A DNA stretch of 40,040 bases, from positions 1 to 40,040 of the forward strand of contig CAYJGN010000018.1 in assembly GCA_964369635.1 (NCBI GenBank). The letters run 5' to 3'. The notes beneath the pieces were generated by a model. The model ran no database searches and was not told where the DNA came from. It saw only the letters and a program-made list of their open reading frames with translations. Made by a program: the position numbers and the translations under genes. Source of the DNA: CAYJGN01 sp964369635. GTDB taxonomy: Bacteria > Bacillota > Clostridia > Oscillospirales > Ruminococcaceae. Within the stretch, counting starts at the first letter, position 1. Each line of letters starts with the position of its first letter. Positions 23,777-33,276 of this stretch are shown here, piece by piece.

Positions 23777-26700
23777 GCAAAGAATTTGTCCATCTGCATC
23801 TACATACCGAATACAGCCTGCTTGATGGTGCGGCAAAAATTAAAAAACTAATTCCAAAAGTTGCAAAACTCGGCCAAAAAGCCGTTGCAATAACCGACCA
23901 TGGAGTTATGTTTGGTGTTATTGATTTTTATAAAGAATGTCTTGCAAACGACGTTAAACCGATTATCGGCTGTGAAGTTTATCTCTCTCAGAGAACAAGA
24001 CATGATAAAGTTAAAGCACTTGACGGCTCTTCATACCACCTTGTTTTGCTTTGTAAAAACAATATAGGTTATCAAAACTTATCAAAACTTGTATCTCTCT
24101 CAAATATAGAGGGTTTTTATATAAAGCCTCGCATTGATTTAGAGCTTTTAGAAAAATATAGTGAGGGGCTTATCTGTCTCTCTGCCTGCCTTGCTGGTGA
24201 AATACCGAGAAACCTAATGAATGGGCGATATGAAGAAGCTAAAGTTGCGGCAATGCGATATAAAGATATTTTTAAAGATGATTTCTACCTTGAAATAATG
24301 GACCATGGGATAGAGGAGCAAAAGGATGTTATACCTGAAATTTTAAAGCTCTCTAAAGAGCTTGATATTCCGATTGTCGCGACAAATGATGTACACTATG
24401 TTGAAAAAGATGATAACTATATGCAGCATGTTCTTGTTTGTATTCAAACGGGAAAATCTGTTGATGATAAAGATGGTCTTGAATTTGAGACTAAAGAATT
24501 TTACCTAAAAAGCTATGATGAAATGGAAGAGATATTTCCATATGCAAAAGAAGCGCTTGCAAATACCGTTAAAGTGGCAGAGAAATGCGATGTTTCTTTT
24601 GAGTTTGGGGTAACTAAACTTCCGCTTTTCAAAGCACCTGATAACAGGGATAATATCGAATATTTTAAAGACCTTTGTAATAAGGGTCTGGTAGCGAAAT
24701 ATGGTGAAAATCCACCTAAGGAAGCAATCGATAGGCTTTCCTTCGAGATGGATGTTATCATAAATATGGGCTATGTTGACTACTACTTAATAGTTTTTGA
24801 TTTTATAAACTACGCAAGGCAAAACAATATACCAGTAGGACCTGGGCGAGGGTCTGGCGCTGGGAGCATTGCTGCTTATTGCGTTGGGATAACTGGAATT
24901 GACCCTCTTAAATATAATCTTCTCTTTGAGCGTTTTTTAAACCCTGAGAGGATAAGCATGCCGGACTTTGATATTGATTTTTGCTATGAAGAGCGTCAGA
25001 GGGTTATCGACTATGTTATTGAAAAATATGGCGCTGACCATGTTGCCCAGATAATAACATTTGGAACGATGGCTGCAAGAGGAGCTATTCGCGATGTTGG
25101 ACGTGCGCTCTCGATGCCTTATGGTTATGTTGATACCATTGCAAAAACTATTCCAATGGAGCTTAATATAACAATTGAGCAGGCTCTTCGTCGCTCTAAT
25201 GAATTTAAAGGGCTTTATGATAAAGATGCTGATGCAAAAAAACTTATTGACATTGCAAAGCAACTCGAAGGGTTTCCAAGGCATTCTTCAACACATGCGG
25301 CTGGGGTTGTTATAACAAAAGATGAGGTTTCAAGCTATCTTCCGCTCTCGAAAAACGATGAGTCGGTTGTTACCCAGTTTCCGATGGGGACCCTTGAAGA
25401 GCTTGGTCTCCTTAAAATGGACTTTTTGGGACTCCGCACCCTGACAATTATAAAAGACTGCTCAAATTTTATAAAGAAACATACTCCAAACTTTAATATA
25501 GAGAAAATTCCGCTCGATGATAAGGCGGTTTATGATATGCTAAGCCATGGTAAGGGAGCTGGTGTTTTTCAGTTTGAGTCTGGTGGTATGCGACGTGTTT
25601 TATCGGGACTTAAGCCTGAGTCTATTGAAGATTTGATAGCTGTTATATCTCTTTATCGCCCGGGACCTATGGACTCTATTGATAAATATATCAGAAATCG
25701 ACATAATCCAAGCGAGATAAAATACGATACAGAGCATCTAAAACCTATCCTTGATGTAACATATGGTTGCATTGTTTATCAAGAGCAGGTTATGGAGATA
25801 TTTCGAAAACTTGCAGGGTATTCGCTTGGTGGAGCGGATCTTGTTCGTCGCGCTATGTCGAAGAAAAAAGCATCGGTTATGGAGCGTGAGCGCGAGGTAT
25901 TTATCGGTGGCTGCAAAGAAAATGGTATTTCAAAGGAGATTGCGAACAAGATATTCAATGAGATGAGCAGTTTCGCATCATATGCCTTTAATAAATCTCA
26001 TGCCGCAGCTTACGCATACCTTGCATACCAAACCGCCTACTTAAAGTGCCACTATACAGCTGAATTTATGGCTGCTATGCTCACAAGCGTTATGGGAAAT
26101 GCAGACAAGCTAATTGAATATAAAAATGTCTGTGATATAAGCGGCATTAAAATACTCCCGCCGGACGTTAATAAAAGTACCCTTGGATATAATGTTGAGG
26201 GGGATAATATACGGTACGGACTTTTGGGACTTCGAAATGTTGGGCGAAATATAGTCAATAATATTATTTTAGAGCGAAATGGCGGCGAATTTACAAGTTT
26301 TTATAATTTTTGTGAGCGAATGATTGATAAGGAGATTAATAAACGAGCTATTGAAAGCCTTATCTATAGCGGCGCATTTGATTCTATGGATGTTACGAGA
26401 AAAACCCTCGCAACAAACTTTGAGGATATCCTATCCTCGTTAAATAGCGTTCGAAAAAACACGATAGAAGGTCAGGTAAATTTCTTTGCAATGGAAGATA
26501 CCAAAGCCTCATTTGAATACAGAATGGAATATCTTCCAGAGTATAGCCAGACCGAGCTTTTCAGACTTGAAAAAGAAGCGATTGGAACCTATCTATCAGG
26601 TCATCCGCTACTTCAGTATAGAGAATATCAAAAGCAACTAAAGACTTCTCTGATTAAGGATATATTAGAGGATGGCGTTGATAATAGTGATGTCTGCATT

Positions 26701-27168
26701 TTAGCATCAATTTCCTCTGTTCGAACTAAGGTAACAAGGCAGGGGAGCAATATGGCCTTTATTGCACTTGAGGATTTATCAAGCTCTATTGAAGTTATTG
26801 TTTTCTCGAAAGTTTTTGAGCAGAACATTAAAAATATTACAGAGAATAATATCATTCTATTAAAGGGGCGTTTAAGCCTTAAAGAAGATGAAGATCCAAA
26901 GATTATTGCAGAGAACATTACCGAAATTGAAAAAGCAATAGCAGATAGCAAAACTCTATATTTAAAAATTGAGAGCGCTGAAGGGGAGCAGTTTTGCGCA
27001 GTTCGAGAAATTCTTCGCGAAAATAGAGGGGTTCACAAAGTTATTATCTATCTAAAGGATACGAAGTCGGTTAAAGCGGCGCCGCAAAGTCTTTATATTA
27101 ACCCATCTGAGCGATTATTCTCTGATTTATCGGAAATTTTGCAAAAAGATGACATACTTTTTAAATAG
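23773..27168 (+). CDS. dnaE: DNA polymerase III alpha subunit, DnaE type
   Basis: Replicative C-family polymerase subunit of 1131 residues. The PHP domain opens with HLHLHTEYSLLDG (about 7-19) and continues with ITDHGVM, GCEVYL, SACLAGE and ATNDVHYV, so its metal ligands look intact. The palm carries GPGRGSGAGS and PDFDIDF, which holds two catalytic aspartates. The C-terminal part has a helix-hairpin-helix region and an OB fold (VRTKVTRQGSNMAFIALED). There is no internal exonuclease domain, which separates it from PolC. The start overlaps whiA and is coupled to it. Placement of dnaE after whiA and before pfkA is a familiar Clostridia arrangement. Confidence 0.97.
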   Translation: MSKEFVHLHLHTEYSLLDGAAKIKKLIPKVAKLGQKAVAITDHGVMFGVIDFYKECLANDVKPIIGCEVYLSQRTRHDKVKALDGSSYHLVLLCKNNIGYQNLSKLVSLSNIEGFYIKPRIDLELLEKYSEGLICLSACLAGEIPRNLMNGRYEEAKVAAMRYKDIFKDDFYLEIMDHGIEEQKDVIPEILKLSKELDIPIVATNDVHYVEKDDNYMQHVLVCIQTGKSVDDKDGLEFETKEFYLKSYDEMEEIFPYAKEALANTVKVAEKCDVSFEFGVTKLPLFKAPDNRDNIEYFKDLCNKGLVAKYGENPPKEAIDRLSFEMDVIINMGYVDYYLIVFDFINYARQNNIPVGPGRGSGAGSIAAYCVGITGIDPLKYNLLFERFLNPERISMPDFDIDFCYEERQRVIDYVIEKYGADHVAQIITFGTMAARGAIRDVGRALSMPYGYVDTIAKTIPMELNITIEQALRRSNEFKGLYDKDADAKKLIDIAKQLEGFPRHSSTHAAGVVITKDEVSSYLPLSKNDESVVTQFPMGTLEELGLLKMDFLGLRTLTIIKDCSNFIKKHTPNFNIEKIPLDDKAVYDMLSHGKGAGVFQFESGGMRRVLSGLKPESIEDLIAVISLYRPGPMDSIDKYIRNRHNPSEIKYDTEHLKPILDVTYGCIVYQEQVMEIFRKLAGYSLGGADLVRRAMSKKKASVMEREREVFIGGCKENGISKEIANKIFNEMSSFASYAFNKSHAAAYAYLAYQTAYLKCHYTAEFMAAMLTSVMGNADKLIEYKNVCDISGIKILPPDVNKSTLGYNVEGDNIRYGLLGLRNVGRNIVNNIILERNGGEFTSFYNFCERMIDKEINKRAIESLIYSGAFDSMDVTRKTLATNFEDILSSLNSVRKNTIEGQVNFFAMEDTKASFEYRMEYLPEYSQTELFRLEKEAIGTYLSGHPLLQYREYQKQLKTSLIKDILEDGVDNSDVCILASISSVRTKVTRQGSNMAFIALEDLSSSIEVIVFSKVFEQNIKNITENNIILLKGRLSLKEDEDPKIIAENITEIEKAIADSKTLYLKIESAEGEQFCAVREILRENRGVHKVIIYLKDTKSVKAAPQSLYINPSERLFSDLSEILQKDDILFK

Positions 27169-27172
27169 TTCC

Positions 27173-27201
27173 TTGACATAATATAGTCAAGATATTAAAA
27201 T
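27173..27201 (+). promoter_or_regulatory. Promoter of pfkA
   Basis: TTGACA at 27173-27178, 17 bp, TAAAAT at 27196-27201. It starts 5 bp after the dnaE stop. The -35 is part of a short inverted repeat TTGAC...GTCAA (27173-27190). Confidence 0.8.
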
Positions 27202-27238
27202 ATAATTGTAAACGCATATAAGAGAAACGGAGTTTATT

Positions 27239-28210
27239 ATGAAAGATATTAAAACAATTGGTATTTTAACAAGTGGCGGTGATGCTCCCGGTATGAACGC
27301 GGCAGTACGTGCTGTTGCAAGAACCGCTATTTCAAAAGGCCTAAAAGTATACGGTATTAGAAGAGGATATACAGGTCTTATCAGCGGAGATATGTTTGAG
27401 ATGAATCTTCGCAGTGTTTCAGATATTATAAACAGAGGCGGAACTATTATATATTCTGCAAGATGCCCTGAGTTTCGCACGATGGAAGGTATGCTAAAAG
27501 CGAAAAAAGTCTGCGAAGATATGGGAATTGATAGCCTTGTTGTAATCGGTGGAGATGGCTCATTTAGAGGCGCTCGTGATATGAACGGACTTGGAATTCC
27601 TTGTATTGCAATTCCTGGAACAATTGATAACGATATCGGGTGCAGTGATTATACTGTTGGATTCGATACCGCTCTTAATACCGCTATGAAGATGGTTGAC
27701 AATATCCGTGATACCGCTCAGTCTCATGATAGATGTAGTATTGTTGAGGTTATGGGTAGAAATGCGGGTTATATTGCTCTTTACGCAGGTATAGCTTGCG
27801 GAGCAACTGCTATTATAATTCCTGAAAACAAATTCGATTTTGAAAAAGATATCATAGAGCGAATGAGATTTACTCAAAAAACAGGTAAAAAGCATTTTAT
27901 TATAGTTGTTGCAGAGGGCGTTGGAAACGTTGAAGAGCTTGCCGAAAATATTGAAGAGAGAACCGGTATTGAATCAAGAGCAACAGTACTTGGCCATGTT
28001 CAAAGAGGTGGTAGACCTTCAGCGAGAGATAGATTTGTTGCAAGTCTTATGGGTCATAAAGCTGTTGAACTTCTCCTTGAAGGGAAATCAAGCCGAGTTG
28101 TTGTTATGAAAGGCGAAGAGATAGTAGATTTTGATATAGAAGAAGGTCTAAAAGTTGTTAAAACACTTGATAACGCTATCTATCAAACAGCGCTTGACAT
28201 CTCAATTTAA
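27239..28210 (+). CDS. pfkA: ATP-dependent 6-phosphofructokinase
   Basis: Glycolytic enzyme of 323 residues phosphorylating fructose 6-phosphate to fructose 1,6-bisphosphate. Motifs in order: SGGDAPGMNAAVRA (about 12-25), GGDGSFRGA (about 103-111), PGTIDNDI with the catalytic aspartate, VEVMGRNAGYIAL, and the LGHVQRGG substrate loop. The GGDGS sequence (not GGDDT) indicates ATP rather than pyrophosphate as donor. The length is typical of the short bacterial allosteric form. It has its own promoter and terminator. Pyruvate kinase, often a partner, is not adjacent. Confidence 0.97.
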   Translation: MKDIKTIGILTSGGDAPGMNAAVRAVARTAISKGLKVYGIRRGYTGLISGDMFEMNLRSVSDIINRGGTIIYSARCPEFRTMEGMLKAKKVCEDMGIDSLVVIGGDGSFRGARDMNGLGIPCIAIPGTIDNDIGCSDYTVGFDTALNTAMKMVDNIRDTAQSHDRCSIVEVMGRNAGYIALYAGIACGATAIIIPENKFDFEKDIIERMRFTQKTGKKHFIIVVAEGVGNVEELAENIEERTGIESRATVLGHVQRGGRPSARDRFVASLMGHKAVELLLEGKSSRVVVMKGEEIVDFDIEEGLKVVKTLDNAIYQTALDISI

Positions 28211-28229
28211 TAATTTTTTTAAATAATTT

Positions 28230-28257
28230 AAGCGGTGAGCTGAACTCATCGCTTTTT
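28230..28257 (+). terminator. Terminator of pfkA
   Basis: AAGCGGTGAG (28230-28239) pairs with CTCATCGCTT (28245-28254) with one G-T pair, then T residues. Confidence 0.88.
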
Positions 28258-28278
28258 ATTTTTTATCAGAAAAAAACC

Positions 28279-28300
28279 TTGCATTTTTTTCAAAATGCAA
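28279..28300 (-). terminator. Hairpin with terminator features on the minus strand
   Basis: TTGCATTTT (28279-28287) pairs with AAAATGCAA (28292-28300). On the minus strand the hairpin is followed after GG by a run of T (the A run at 28270-28276), like an intrinsic terminator for leftward transcripts. No minus-strand gene is seen to its right, so it may stop antisense transcription or be fortuitous. Confidence 0.4.
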
Positions 28301-28426
28301 ATTACAGGTAACCCCATAATATTCGAAATAAGCTATTTCATCATAAATTATTATAAAGCTTTTTATATTTTTTAACAATAAAACAAAAAAAGAATAAACT
28401 GTTATATATGATTTTGGAGTTTTATT

Positions 28427-29104
28427 ATGATTATTTATAAAAACAAAAAAAGACGAAAGTTGCTAAAACCGATTATTTTAGTTGCGGTCATAATGCTCTC
28501 TGCTATAGTTTCTTTTGATATACTTATTCGACCTGTTGTAACGAAAATAGCTGAATACAGGGTAAATAGCTTTGTTATGGCTATTATCAACGAGAGCATT
28601 TATGAGCATCTAAACACCCAAAAATATGATGATCTTGTTCTTGTCCGCTATGATGATCAAAATAATATTGAGGGAATTTCAGTTGATATGCAAGCGGTAA
28701 CATCGCTTAAATCCTCACTCGCAGTTGAAATTAGTCAAAAGATTGAGAATATAATAGATGACCCACTTGGTATCCCTCTTGGTACACTGCTCGACTCGCA
28801 GCTATTTATGGGAAGAGGCCCTATAATTGACATTTATATAACCCCAACAAGTTATTTGAACTCAACTATTCATGAGCAGTTTGAAAGCGTTGGCCTTAAT
28901 CAGACGCTTTATAGCGTTTATATAGATTTTAAAGTTTCAGTTAATCTAACCCTTCCAGGAATAACCTCTCAGATTGACGTTATTAATGATGCATGTGTTG
29001 CATCGACTGTTGTTGTTGGTGAAGTGCCTGATGCTTATACCGAAGTGCATGGTGATAATTCTGATTTTGTTTCAAAAATTAATGATTATATGGCAGTATC
29101 TTAA
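28427..29104 (+). CDS. yunB: Sporulation protein YunB
   Basis: A 225-residue membrane-anchored protein of the YunB family, needed in Bacillus for efficient sporulation and expressed there in the mother cell. An N-terminal membrane helix lies at about 15-37. The family pattern then follows: AINESIYEHL-like segment, a long helical region, IPLGTLLDSQLFMGRGP and the typical ...YSVYIDFKVSVNLTLPG strand pair. GGAG at 28416-28419 precedes the ATG. I looked for a sigma-E promoter upstream and found none that I trust. ligA follows 70 bp downstream. Confidence 0.85.
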   Translation: MIIYKNKKRRKLLKPIILVAVIMLSAIVSFDILIRPVVTKIAEYRVNSFVMAIINESIYEHLNTQKYDDLVLVRYDDQNNIEGISVDMQAVTSLKSSLAVEISQKIENIIDDPLGIPLGTLLDSQLFMGRGPIIDIYITPTSYLNSTIHEQFESVGLNQTLYSVYIDFKVSVNLTLPGITSQIDVINDACVASTVVVGEVPDAYTEVHGDNSDFVSKINDYMAVS

Positions 29105-29174
29105 AAAAACTATGGATATTATAGACAGTCTATATTATAATAAATAGGATAGAAAAAACGAGGTAGTTTAAAAT

Positions 29175-31085
29175 ATGTCAGATAAAGATAGAATTATAGA
29201 GCTTCGAAGTCTGCTAAATAGATATATTGAAGAATATTATATAAAAGATGACCCATCGGTCTCGGATTACGAGTATGATAAGCTTATGCATGAGCTTTTG
29301 GAGCTTGAAGAAAAAAATCCAGACCTTTATGATGAGAACTCGCCGACCGTTGTTGTAAACGGTAGAGCTTCAATGCTTTTTTCAGCTGTGTCTCATAACG
29401 TTCGAATGGGTAGTTTGCAGGATGTTTTTAATAAAGAAGAGCTTTATAAGTTTGATGAGCGTGTTCGTGAAAAGATAGAAAATCCAGAATATATTGTTGA
29501 GCTTAAGATTGATGGATTATCAGTTTCTCTTAGCTATAGCAATGGTAAGCTAACAACTGCCGCCACACGTGGGGATGGGCTTGTTGGTGAAGATGTTACA
29601 AATAACGTCTTTACGATAAAAAGCCTTCCCAAACGAATTGATTATAAAGGTAATTTAACCGTCCGTGGTGAGGTTTATATGCCAAGGAGCAGTTTTCAAA
29701 ATCTCATTAAAAATCAAGAGGAGAGCGGCGAAAAGCAGTTTAAAAACCCTCGAAATGCAGCTGCTGGTTCATTGCGGCAGAAAAATAGCGAGATAACGGC
29801 AAAACGCGGCCTTTCTATTTTTGTTTTTAACCTGCAAGAGGGAGTAGAGGAGATAGAAACTCATAGCCAATCGCTTGATTTTATCAAAGAACAGGGTATA
29901 CCAGTCTCTCCATACTATAATGTTTATACCGATATATCTGATGTTATAAAAGAGATAGATAAATTCGGTGAAAAAAGAGATGAGTTCGAGTTTGATATAG
30001 ATGGTATCGTTGTAAAGCTTAATAACTTTAATGATAGGCAGATACTTGGAGAAACATCAAAGTATCCGCGTTGGGCGGTTGCATATAAATATCCGCCTGA
30101 AGAGCGAGAAACAACCCTCAATGATATTGTTNNNNNNNNNNGTAGCAGCGTTTCAAGAGCTTCACTTCATAATATTGATAATATAACTGCTAAAGATATA
30201 AGAATTGGCGATAAGATAATTATTCGAAAAGCCGGAGATATTATCCCGGAAGTCGTTAAAAGCATATCTCATAAAGAGGGAAGCATTCCTTATAACATGC
30301 CGGATAATTGCCCTTCTTGTGGTGAGCAGACGGTGAGGGATGCAGGAGAGGCGGCGGTACGCTGTATAAACTCAAACTGTCCCGCTCAACTTTTGCGAAG
30401 TATAATTCATTTTGTTTCAAGAGATGCTATGGATATCGAGGGAGCTGGTGAAGCGGTGGTAGCGCAACTTTTAAACGAGGGAATCATCTCTTCCTATACT
30501 GACCTTTATATTCTCGAAAAAGAAAAAATAGCGGCACTTGATAAGATGGGTGATAAAAGCGCTGATAATCTTTTAGCCGCAGTTTTGCGCTCAAAGGATA
30601 ATAATTTAGATAAGCTTTTGTTTGCGCTCGGTATTAAAAACGTCGGCAGTAGGGCTTCAATGCTTATTGCGAAGCGTTTTAATACTATTGAGGCTATAAT
30701 GGAGGCAACTAAAGAGCAGATTGAGACTATAGATGGTATTGGTTCTGTTATGGCGGATAATATTACCAAGTTTTTTGAAAACGATGAAAATAGAAATTCT
30801 GTGAAGAAGCTTATAGAATATGGCGTTAATAGCCGCTATATAAATGAAACAAGCTCTTCAAAACTCGAGGGTAAAAACTTCGTTGTCACAGGGTCGTTTG
30901 AAAATTATTCAAGAGATGATTTGAAAAAGCTAATCGAGAAAAATGGCGGAAAGATGCTTTCATCTGTTTCGAAAAAGACAGATTATCTCGTTGCTGGTGA
31001 AAAGGCTGGAAGTAAACTTTTAAAAGCGGCTGAACTTGGAATAGAGACTATAAACGATAATGATCTGTTATCAATGTTAAATTAG
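29175..31085 (+). CDS. ligA: NAD+-dependent DNA ligase (interrupted by a scaffold gap)
   Basis: Seals nicks in DNA using NAD+. Domains in order: Ia NAD-binding region (DDPSVSDYEYDKLM), adenylation domain with nucleophile Lys111 in VELKIDG, OB fold, four-cysteine zinc finger (CPSC...CINSNC), helix-hairpin-helix domain and C-terminal BRCT domain (LEGKNFVVTGSF...). A ten-N run at 30132-30141 sits in the OB fold between TTLNDIV and SSVSRASLHN. LigA proteins normally have about 22 residues there, including the QVGRTG and TPVA motifs, so roughly 65-70 bp are probably missing from the assembly; the gene itself need not be broken. GAGGTAG at 29160-29166 sets the start. gatB follows by 8 bp. Confidence 0.95.
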   Translation: MSDKDRIIELRSLLNRYIEEYYIKDDPSVSDYEYDKLMHELLELEEKNPDLYDENSPTVVVNGRASMLFSAVSHNVRMGSLQDVFNKEELYKFDERVREKIENPEYIVELKIDGLSVSLSYSNGKLTTAATRGDGLVGEDVTNNVFTIKSLPKRIDYKGNLTVRGEVYMPRSSFQNLIKNQEESGEKQFKNPRNAAAGSLRQKNSEITAKRGLSIFVFNLQEGVEEIETHSQSLDFIKEQGIPVSPYYNVYTDISDVIKEIDKFGEKRDEFEFDIDGIVVKLNNFNDRQILGETSKYPRWAVAYKYPPEERETTLNDIVXXXXSSVSRASLHNIDNITAKDIRIGDKIIIRKAGDIIPEVVKSISHKEGSIPYNMPDNCPSCGEQTVRDAGEAAVRCINSNCPAQLLRSIIHFVSRDAMDIEGAGEAVVAQLLNEGIISSYTDLYILEKEKIAALDKMGDKSADNLLAAVLRSKDNNLDKLLFALGIKNVGSRASMLIAKRFNTIEAIMEATKEQIETIDGIGSVMADNITKFFENDENRNSVKKLIEYGVNSRYINETSSSKLEGKNFVVTGSFENYSRDDLKKLIEKNGGKMLSSVSKKTDYLVAGEKAGSKLLKAAELGIETINDNDLLSMLN

Positions 31086-31093
31086 GAGGAAAT

Positions 31094-32530
31094 ATGAAAT
31101 ACGATGTATATATAGGACTTGAGGTGCACGCTGAACTCTCAACTAAAACTAAAATATTCTGTGGATGTGAGAACAGCTTTGGTGGGGTTGTTAATTCAAG
31201 GACATGCCCTGTATGTTTAGCCCTTCCAGGCGCTATGCCAACTTTAAATAATCAGGTAGTTGATTATGCTATAAAAATGGGACATGCACTAAACTGCGAG
31301 ATAAACAGAATATGCAAACAAGATAGAAAGAATTACTTTTATCCTGATTTAACAAAATCATATCAGATATCTCAATACGATATTCCTCTTTGTGGCAAAG
31401 GTAATCTTGAGGTTGTTATGGAAGATGGGATTCGAAATATCGGTATCACGAGAATACATATAGAGGAAGATGCAGGGAAACTTCTTCACCTTGAAAATGT
31501 AAACGGTGCACTTGTGGATTATAATAGGTGCGGTGTTCCGCTCATTGAGATAGTATCGGAGCCCGATATTAGAACAAGCGCTGAAGCAAAGGCATATCTT
31601 GAAACTATCAAGCAGATTCTTTTATATCTTGGTATATCCGATGCAAAGATGCAAGAGGGGTCTATTCGTTGCGATATAAACGTCTCGCTCTGTCCTTCGG
31701 GAAGCAATAAACTCGGAACAAGAACCGAGATGAAAAATGTTAATAGCTTTAGTGGAGCTGCAAGGGCTATTGAATACGAAATAACAAGGCAGGCGGAGAT
31801 TTTAGATAACGGCGGCATAATCGAACAGTGCACACTGCGCTGGGATGATATGAAAGGTAAAAACTTCCTTCTTCGTAAAAAAGAGGATGCGCAGGATTAT
31901 CGATACTTCAGAGAACCGGACCTTGAAACGATAGAGGTTTCAAATGAGAGGGTAGAGGAGCTAAAAGGCGAGATAATAGAGCTTCCAAACAAGAAAACTA
32001 TCCGTTATATGAATGATTTTGATTTTGCTTTTATAGATGCATATCTTTTGAGCGAGTCGAAAGAAAAATCTCTATTTTTTGATAGTTGCGTAGCTCTTCG
32101 AGGGGAGAGCGCAAAGACTATATCGAACTGGATAATGGGAGATATTTCAAGAATTTTAAATGAGAGAAACGTTTCAATAGAGGAAACTGCGTTTACTCCT
32201 GAAAATTTAGTTGAGATGATAGCGCTTATTGAAAACAATACGATATCAAATACCGCCGCTAAAAAAGTTGTTGAAATAATTGCCGATAAAGATATCTCTC
32301 CAAAAGAAATCGTTGAAAAAGAGGGGCTTGCTCAGAATAGCGATAGCGATGCGCTCTCGCAGATGGTACAAAAAATAATTGACGCAAACCCAAATGCAGT
32401 TACCGATTTTAATAACGGAAAAACGAACGCAGTTGGATTTTTAGTCGGTCAATGTATGAAAGAGAGTCGCGGTAAAGCAAACCCTCAGATATTAAATAAG
32501 CTTATAGTTGAATACCTAAAAGGGAATTAA
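31094..32530 (+). CDS. gatB: Aspartyl/glutamyl-tRNA amidotransferase subunit B
   Basis: Kinase/tRNA-binding subunit of the GatCAB amidotransferase, 478 residues. It converts Glu-tRNA(Gln) (and in some species Asp-tRNA(Asn)) to the amidated form. The N-terminus (VYIGLEVHAELSTKTKIFC) is the family hallmark. The cradle domain includes the conserved DYNRCGVPLIEIVSEPD (165 region). The C-terminal YqeY-like tail ends with VGFLVGQCMKESRGKANP. AGGAGG at 31084-31089 is the ribosome site, 4 bases before ATG. GatA and GatC, required for activity, are not in this window. Confidence 0.97.
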   Translation: MKYDVYIGLEVHAELSTKTKIFCGCENSFGGVVNSRTCPVCLALPGAMPTLNNQVVDYAIKMGHALNCEINRICKQDRKNYFYPDLTKSYQISQYDIPLCGKGNLEVVMEDGIRNIGITRIHIEEDAGKLLHLENVNGALVDYNRCGVPLIEIVSEPDIRTSAEAKAYLETIKQILLYLGISDAKMQEGSIRCDINVSLCPSGSNKLGTRTEMKNVNSFSGAARAIEYEITRQAEILDNGGIIEQCTLRWDDMKGKNFLLRKKEDAQDYRYFREPDLETIEVSNERVEELKGEIIELPNKKTIRYMNDFDFAFIDAYLLSESKEKSLFFDSCVALRGESAKTISNWIMGDISRILNERNVSIEETAFTPENLVEMIALIENNTISNTAAKKVVEIIADKDISPKEIVEKEGLAQNSDSDALSQMVQKIIDANPNAVTDFNNGKTNAVGFLVGQCMKESRGKANPQILNKLIVEYLKGN

Positions 32531-32568
32531 ATAAATATTTCGGTCATATTTTTAATTGAGGTGATAAT

Positions 32569-33276
32569 ATGACCCGAAAATTCGAGTTTCTCTTAGCGCT
32601 TGTAGTTATGCTTGCTTTTTTTCTAATTCTCTCTATGCTTTTTGTATCAGGGGAGAGCTCTGCATCAAATTCTACTGAGAATGTTAAAACAACGCCTGTA
32701 ATAGTTATAGACCCAGGTCATGGAGGGTTCGACGTTGGCGCTATATCTTTTGATGAAACTTTTGAAAAAGATATAAATCTCGCAATAGGACTTAAACTTC
32801 GCGACATATTGAGTTTTTTTGGTTTTGAGGTCGTTTTAACACGTGAAGTTGATGAAGATGTTGCATATCCTGTTGGGACTAAAAAAGAGGATATTATTAG
32901 CCGCTATAATATGACAGAGGATATTAGCAATGCAGTTTTTATATCTATTCATCAGAATATGTATGGCGTGGCGAAATATTCAGGGCCACAGGTGTTTTAT
33001 GGCGATAAGCATCCTGATAGCGAAATATTTGCGCAAACTATTCAAAAGACGCTTAATAGCTATCTTGCTCCCGATAATACCCGCGAGATAAAAAGCAATG
33101 AGCGCTCATTATATCTTTTGCATAATCTAACCTGTCCGTCGATTCTTATAGAATGCGGATTTATGTCAAACCCAAGTGAACTTGAAAAGCTTAAGAGTGA
33201 GGACTATCAAACGGCAGTTGCCTTTAATATAACTGTCGGTGTTATGGAGTATTTAGGAGGTAATAATGGCAGTTAA
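32569..33276 (+). CDS. cwlD: N-acetylmuramoyl-L-alanine amidase, CwlD-like
   Basis: Zinc amidase of the Amidase_3 family, 235 residues, probably CwlD, which trims stem peptides so that muramic-delta-lactam can form in the spore cortex. An N-terminal membrane helix or signal is at about 7-27. Zinc ligands are His51 (IDPGHGG), Glu66 (FEKDIN) and His128 (SIHQN), and the catalytic glutamate is Glu195 (ILIECGFMSN). The short single-domain form without cell-wall-binding repeats matches CwlD. GAGGTGA at 32558-32564 gives the start. Its end overlaps radA by 11 bases. Confidence 0.88.
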   Translation: MTRKFEFLLALVVMLAFFLILSMLFVSGESSASNSTENVKTTPVIVIDPGHGGFDVGAISFDETFEKDINLAIGLKLRDILSFFGFEVVLTREVDEDVAYPVGTKKEDIISRYNMTEDISNAVFISIHQNMYGVAKYSGPQVFYGDKHPDSEIFAQTIQKTLNSYLAPDNTREIKSNERSLYLLHNLTCPSILIECGFMSNPSELEKLKSEDYQTAVAFNITVGVMEYLGGNNGS

